From contig JALIGW010000003.1 in NCBI GenBank assembly GCA_023053685.1, forward strand, positions 142,122,008 through 142,186,007: a stretch of 64,000 bases of DNA, in the 5' to 3' direction. This DNA comes from Diadophis punctatus similis. Taxonomy: Eukaryota; Chordata; Lepidosauria; Squamata; Dipsadidae. Positions 58,745-64,000 of this stretch are shown piece by piece. The translations under genes were made by a program, and so were the position numbers. How positions within the stretch are numbered: the stretch's first letter is position 1; each line of letters starts with the position of its first letter. The notes under the pieces were generated by a model that saw only the letters and a list, made by a program, of their open reading frames with translations, had not been told where the DNA came from and did no database searches.

Positions 58745-59397
58745 AGGCATGGCCATCTTCGGAATACTTACATTTAAAGTACTTCTGGTTTTTTATATTA
58801 TGATGGTCCTTGGGAAGCTCATTTGAAACCATTCAGATTGTGTTGTATATATTATTTTCATGTTAGCTATTTAAGTTGAAGCAAAGAAGCAAAAACATGT
58901 ATTTGTGCTTCATAAATTTCTTCTTCCAAGTAACTTCTGTGAAAGGCTTATTTTTGTTTATCTTAAGGTTATTTAAGAGTTGCTAATATCAGTCAGAACC
59001 TGCTTCTTAAATTTAGCCAGCCTTGAACTGGGCATTCTTATTAAATTCTAACAAAGTAGCTTTGGAAGGGATTTTCTCATTATGCATCCAGATAAAAGAC
59101 TTTACAGTGCCTATTAAAATGTACTATTGAGAATAATGGATGATTAGGTACTCGGTATCTCAGAAAGAAAAAAGGGAACTTTGGATGTTGAGGTTTTATA
59201 AAACAACAAATTGAAGCTTCCTTACAATATTTCTGTTTAGAAAGAGATGCATCTTAAAACCCTCCTCTGTTTAGAAACACTCATTGGCTAAAAGCTTCTC
59301 TCTGAATGGTATAATTAGAGCTATTTAAAATGAAGGTTTTACATAAAAGCCATTTTAACAGCAGTAAAGTATTTTTGGTTTAAAATTAGACCACATG
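58745..59397. other. Anonymous sequence
   Basis: Nothing recognised. Confidence 0.4.
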
Positions 59398-59405
59398 AAA
59401 TCCAT

Positions 59406-59693
59406 CAGTGGTGGGATTCAAAAAAAATTTACTACCGGTTTTGTGGGCGTGGCTTGGGCGTGGCTTGGTGGGCGTGGCAGGGGAAGGATACTGTAAAATC
59501 TCCATTCCCACCCCACTCCAGGGGAAGGTTACTGCAAAATCTCCATTTCCTCTCGATCAGCTGGGACTCAGGAGACAGAGAATAGATGGGGGCAGGGCCA
59601 ATCAGAGGTGGTATTTACCGGTTTTTCTAACTACCCAAAATTTCCGCTACCACTTCTCCAGAACTGGTCAGAACCTGCTGAATACTACCTCTG
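59406..59693 (+). mobile_element. hAT-type MITE, 288 bp, perfect 8-bp TSD
   Basis: The left end is cagtggtgggattcaaaaaa and the right end ctgctgaatactacctctg. The TSD aaatccat is at 59398-59405 and 59694-59701. The interior (gtgggcgtggc, ctccattcccaccccactcc) matches 43099-43413 in inverse orientation. Confidence 0.9.
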
Positions 59694-59701
59694 AAATCCA
59701 T

Positions 59702-61734
59702 GTTGACTTTGTGGTAAGTAGTTTGCAAAACTTCTCAGAATGTATTCGGATCAGTTTGTAGAACACTTTCTTGTTCTAATGTCAGAAAGTGGTAGGACAG
59801 CACTTAGCTGATTTGGTTGATATTGAAAAAGAAACTCAAGTGCAGATTCAGACCTGGGCGGGGGGGGGGGCAGGATTTCCCAGGGATATCAGGAAATTCC
59901 AAGGTTCTGGACTATTTAGGAATTAAAAAAAAAAATCCTGGAAGAAGGCAAATTACTTCTTTATTGTAAAGAAAACCAGAGTCACATTGAGATTTTCAAC
60001 ATTTAGAAAAATGTTACATTTTAGCATTCTATACAGTTAGTTCCAATATCTATTATACTCATTGTTTGTGTAGAAGGGGTATGTTGGTCTAAGCAACTTC
60101 TGCTATTCATTCCTCAAAACATAACTCACAATTATTTAGTATAAACCTTTCTGGCCTATTGAGCAGGACTGAGAATTCAAATTTCAAATCCATTTACTTC
60201 AATTCTCTGCAAGACCATTGGCTATAGCTTTGCAGCACCATTGCTAATCTTCCTAGCCTGAGAATTCAAATCCCCATGAATAAATATTTATAACTATAGC
60301 TAGGTTTCTTCATGAGTCTCTGCTGCTTTAAAAAGGTGCTAAATTTTTCTCCCACATACTCTGAACCACCTTTTTCAAACAGATTTTGAAGTATATAAAC
60401 CTTTAAACTCATTTCTGTATCACTGTATCTGCAACTCTGGTTCTGGATTCTTAGATATTTAGGTTAGCTGAAAGTTTCAAAAAAATATTTAAACGATTAT
60501 CTCAGCAAAAATTCAGGATATTGTTTTTAATTGCCTCCAGGCATCCTTATCAGAAAGTTGCAGAAGGTTTATAATCAATGTAAGCCTGTCCTGAAACTTT
60601 CATCAAAACTTGAAAAGCTTTTTGCTTTAAGTAAAAATGAAAGAAAAATGAAAATGATTCAGTCATAAGATAGCGGTACAGTCTTAAATATATATGGTTA
60701 ATGCCAGTTTACAACATTTTAATTATCATCAATTCACAGTAAATATATGCTGAATGCTAATTTATAAAATAAGGTATATTAAGGTAGCCCTCTTTCTCCA
60801 AACAATGATTCCCCTTTTATGTTAAATTTCATCCTGGCTACAGTATGTGGGGAAAAAGTATACCGGTAGACATGTAACTAATGTATTCAACTAAAGATAT
60901 TTTTTTTAAAGTCTTTTGTATTTATCCCATTTTACTGATTAGCTCTGTATTTTGTGCCTTAACCCCATTTAATTTAGCTGTGTATTGTTACACAAGATAA
61001 GACTTCTAAAATAATTTTTTCTATTTAATTCTTCGTTTTAATTGGAGAGCTTCTCCAGATACTGTCAACTTCCACCAAATAACTAACTACCAAACTCAGA
61101 TTATTCAGATGCCCTATCAGCCCTATTTTAACTATTTATAGTCAGGGAGGCCTGTCACAAAACCTCTCTGCTTCTCAGCCTTCCACACTCACCTTTCTTG
61201 CTCTCTTCTTTCTTTGAGCAACCAAAATGGAAGCTCATTTTGGTGCCTTAAGGTAAGATTTTGATTCTGAATTCAGGAATTGTTATTACTTGTTCATAGC
61301 ATTGTAAGGCTCAAAGAGTGGTTCCAAAATGTCCAAATTAATACCATACAGAAGCTAGGTAGAGAGGGCACTTGAATAGCATCAGTCTGTTTTTCTGCTT
61401 TGTCTTCTTGCTTTCCTTTTAAAAAAGCTGTTGTAGAAACTACTATAACAGGATTGCTTTGGGTTGGATCCAATGGAAGGAAACATTGTATAGAAATAGA
61501 AGGGAAAGTTTGGAACACATCCTGAGTGCTAAAAGAGTGCTGGCACAATACAAGTGATAGAAGTGATATTTTATGAGGGCCAATCTTACAGTAGAGATGG
61601 GAAGGCTTCATCTATGAGCCTTCCTTCACTTTGTTTTTTCCATGCTTAATGGCTTGTGGAACATCAACACTATTCATCTCTATTTAATATTTTATTGCAA
61701 AGAAATGCAATGTGATAACTGCATCAAGAAAAAT
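59702..61734. other. 2 kb of anonymous DNA
   Basis: No repeats or genes recognised. A 105-codon reverse frame near 61294-61611 shows no known domain. Confidence 0.45.
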
Positions 61735-61848
61735 CTTATAGTGGCAGCATCGTCACCAGCCATTTAGTCATGTCCGACCAGCAGCCATTCTATGGATCAG
61801 CACTCTCCATGCCCCTCTGTCTTGCATTGCCTCCTTCAGCTCCACCAT

Positions 61849-62632
61849 TGTGATGACCCGGGGCGTGGGACGAAAGCAACACAGCCAGAGAACAAGTCTA
61901 ACTCCCCTTTATTGCTCCAACTTTGCCCCCAAACGTCCCCACGTTTACTACAAGTCCGGGAGCAAAGCTCTCACATGCACCTTCAGCAGCCTCTGGCTGC
62001 GAGTAGTCCAGTAAGCAAGGTTAGCCAAACAGTAACCAGAGCCAGCAGTTCAGTAAGCAAGGTTAGCCAAATGGTAACCAAGGCCAGCAGTCCAATAAGC
62101 CAGGTTTAGCCAAACAGTAACAAGGGCCAGCAGTCCAGTAAGCCAGGTTAGCAAAACAATAACCAGAGCAAGAAGTTCAGCAAAGCAGGCAAACCGGGCA
62201 AGCCCCACAAGACAGAGCACAATAATCTCCAGGCGTCGGCAAGTGTACACAAGGCTCCACAGATTCAACGCTTGTTGCCAACAAATGCCTCTCCCACCGG
62301 CACCTCCTTACATCTCAGTCCCCAGGTGTGCCTTGTGAAAGGGGGCGGGGCACTCTCCTCCCTCGTAGCCGGCTCAGTCTGCGTTGGTCTCGCCTTCTCT
62401 CTTCTCTCGGTGCTCTAGGATCAGGTGGGGGTGGTCCTTGCTCTTCGCCTGAGCTCTGTCTCTCCTGCATGTGGTCACACCCACCCCTGTCTGCAAGCCT
62501 TTCTAATCCTGAAAACCCTAACCCTAACCCCCAGTTTCCACCAAGACCAGCGGAGCCACCTTCTCAGTCTCTGTCGACTCTTGTTCCAGCTCATCTTCCC
62601 CCGCAGATTCAGACTCCGATGGGAGCATGACA
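61849..62632 (-). mobile_element. Solo LTR, 784 bp, perfect 5-bp TSD
   Basis: The termini are tgtgatgacccgg and gggagcatgaca (TGTSATG inverted ends). The TSD accat is at 61844-61848 and 62633-62637. On the reverse strand AATAAA (complement of 61908-61913) lies near the 3' end, fixing orientation. It contains a four-unit 42-bp minisatellite (62009-62178) and a telomere-like ccctaaccctaaccc (62516-62530). No internal region is present, so it is a solo LTR of an ERV or Gypsy-type element. Confidence 0.88.
62009..62178. repeat. 42-bp minisatellite inside the LTR, four units
   Basis: Units beginning cagtaagcaaggttagccaa start at 62009, 62051, 62093 and 62136. Spacing is 42, 42 and 43 bp, and the units have diverged moderately from each other. 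Confidence 0.88.
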
Positions 62633-62664
62633 ACCATGGTCATTCTCAGTGTCATCCTTTATAG

Positions 62665-63133
62665 CAGTGATGGCGAACCTTTTTTGGCTCACGTGCCAAA
62701 AGGGTGTGTGCGCATGCACTAGCATGCGTGCGTGTACCCACATGCATGTCCTCCCCTGCACATGTGCACAACCCCCACACTGCCCCTCCACACATGCGCA
62801 CAACCCCCCGCTGCCCCCCGCTCATGTGCACAGGCCTCACTGAAGCCTCCAGGCTCCTGAAGCCTGGGGACTGCGAAAAATGGCCCAACGGGCCAACCAG
62901 AAGTTCATTTCTGAACTTCCAGTTGGCCTGTTGGGCCGTTTTTCACCGTCCCCCGGCTTCAGGGGTTTTTCCTGAAGCCTGAGAAAAGCAAAAACAGCCA
63001 AAAAGAAGGCTGAAAATCAGCTGGCCAGCACGCGCATGCACATTGGAGCTGACATAGGGCAATACCTCTCGTGCCCTCAGATATGGCTCCGCGTGCCACC
63101 TGTGGCACGCAAGCCATAGGTTCGCCATCACTG
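62665..63133. mobile_element. hAT-type MITE, 469 bp, perfect 8-bp TSD
   Basis: The ends are cagtgatggcgaacctttt and, on the right, aggttcgccatcactg. The TSD ctttatag is at 62657-62664 and 63134-63141. An inverted pair around ccaaccagaagttcatttct / aacttccagttggcctgttg lies in the centre. It is in the same family as 40471-41004. Confidence 0.92.
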
Positions 63134-63318
63134 CTTTATAGTGTCCAGCCAACAGCTACTAGGGTGGCCCCTTCTCTTTTTTCCACTGATCACTCCCAGC
63201 ATGATTGGCTTTTCAAATGAGTCATCTTGCATGACCAAAGTATGATAGCCTTTGTTTGATGATCTTGGCTTTAAGTAATATCTCATGGTAGTATGTATTA
63301 AAACTCCTATATACAGTA

Positions 63319-63580
63319 GTTGTTCTGTATATCGGGGGGGGGGGGGCTTAAATCTGGCCTGCGGGTCCGGCCTGGAAATATCAAAGGACTGGCCCATGGT
63401 GCCTCTGCTGGCCAAAACAGGCCGCGGGGGGCCTGCACACACCCCTCCCGCAGCCCGATTTTGGCCTACTGCAGCACTTTGTCGGCCGAAAACGGGCCAC
63501 ACGGGGACCGTGTGGGGCTTCTGCGTGGCTCGTTTTCAGCCGGCAGAGTGCTGCAGGAGAACTGGATTGGACTGGATTAC
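63319..63580. repeat. GC-rich decayed repeat with inverted segments
   Basis: After a G run (63333-63345) comes ctggcctgcgggtccggcct, then arms containing ggccaaaacaggccg and cggccgaaaacgggcc. It looks like a truncated MITE-type element, but termini and TSD were not found. Opposing long frames reflect base composition. Confidence 0.45.
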
Positions 63581-64000
63581 AATTATGTGGCCTCAAGTAA
63601 GTTCCTGATCTGGATAGAAAATAAGCAATATCCTATGTTAATATTACAGTTTAATGCCAGATTTTACATACTGTAGGTCCATTTAATCTAGAATCAACAA
63701 TCTATAATTGACATCCATTTCTATTTACTATCCTGGAAATTTACCTCTGCTGTTAGATCTTGCATTATCATGTTATTGATGCTATTGTATTTTTATTATT
63801 AGTTGAATAATAAAAATGCAATAGTATAAATTGCTTTTCTGCCTGGAAAAGCTATTAAGCAATGGGGTATAAATTTAGGAATAAAGAAATTAGTGGGGTA
63901 TGAAGAATAAGTAATAAATGTTTGCCAGTAATATCTGGTAGAAGAGATAGCAAAATGGTTATAGTAAAGAACTGTGGAAAGAAAGAAAAGAGAAGGGAAA
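63581..64000. other. AT-rich anonymous DNA to window end
   Basis: Nothing recognised. Confidence 0.4.

Larger units (their letters stand above)
61735..63280 (-). mobile_element. BovB (RTE) LINE, ORF C-terminus and 3' end, split twice
   Basis: Reverse-strand text at 63280-63134, 62664-62633 and 61848-61735 reads in order as the BovB C-terminus: DDSFEKPIMLGVISGKKRRG, HPSSCWLDTIK, then DTEN and a piece resembling MVELKEAMQDRGAWR. A frameshift near 63225 shows the copy is dead. It is 5'-truncated. A solo LTR (61849-62632) and a hAT MITE (62665-63133) sit inside, each with its own TSD. BovB is known for horizontal transfer and abundance in squamates. Confidence 0.8.

Noticed and set aside
61294..61611. 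105-codon reverse frame
   Set aside because: Low similarity to anything recognisable, with no supporting exon or retroelement context.
61792..62268. Repetitive 105-codon and 72-codon frames
   Set aside because: They translate the 42-bp minisatellite within a non-coding LTR.

Overview
This is vertebrate nuclear DNA, almost certainly from a squamate and most likely an advanced (colubroid) snake. The evidence is the repeat mix. There are CR1/L3-type LINE tails ending in reiterated ATTCT (the AGAAT 'microsatellite seeding' pattern known from snake LINEs), a BovB (RTE) LINE 3' end, a Sauria-type SINE with a BovB-like tail, squamate tRNA-SINEs with perfect A and B boxes, L2-like LINEs, and many short hAT-type elements. 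No complete host protein-coding gene is visible. Open frames over AT, GA or CT repeats, and most short frames, are noise. The only candidate host regulatory feature is a CpG-rich block at about 31.16-32.23 kb, which looks like a promoter or first exon.

Layout. 0-5.8 kb: decayed MITEs, a tRNA-SINE, an L2 3' end, a 300-bp palindromic hAT MITE and a LINE tail. 5.8-19.4 kb: mostly anonymous AT-rich DNA with a probable solo LTR (7.8-8.5 kb) carrying a long GA tract, a (TA)n/(ATGT)n microsatellite, a Sauria SINE relic and a reverse-strand LINE C-terminus. 19.4-20.8 kb: an old L2 split by a solo LTR and a hAT MITE. 21.04-23.56 kb: a complete reverse-strand L1-type element with a 16-bp target-site duplication (TSD). 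It encodes only an intact ORF1 (356 aa) and has no ORF2. 24.6-27.5 kb: a SINE and several CR1/L3 tails. 27.5-31.1 kb: nothing recognisable. 31.2-32.2 kb: the CpG island. 33.4-41.1 kb: a SINE, hAT elements (one keeping a transposase N-terminus), an L1 with a 5' inversion, and a large foldback hAT inside a CR1 tail. 43-46 kb: a hAT MITE, a duplicated (TA)n block and a 711-bp TA-flanked element. 47.2-51.3 kb: a stack of L2 within CR1, flanked by CR1/L3 LINE pieces, one of which is split by a SINE. 51.8-61.7 kb: sparse relics. 61.7-63.3 kb: a BovB 3' end split by a 784-bp solo LTR and a hAT MITE.

The clearest unusual item is the half-L1 at 21038-23562. It is bounded by identical 16-bp TSDs and has a GC-rich 5' UTR that opens with an ETS-type motif, an intact ORF1, and a 3' UTR with a G-rich polypurine tract and AATAAA. 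Structurally it parallels the mammalian HAL1 (ORF1-only L1) design. Insertion boundaries were read directly from matching TSDs and terminal repeats. Family names rest on recognised motifs, not on database searches.
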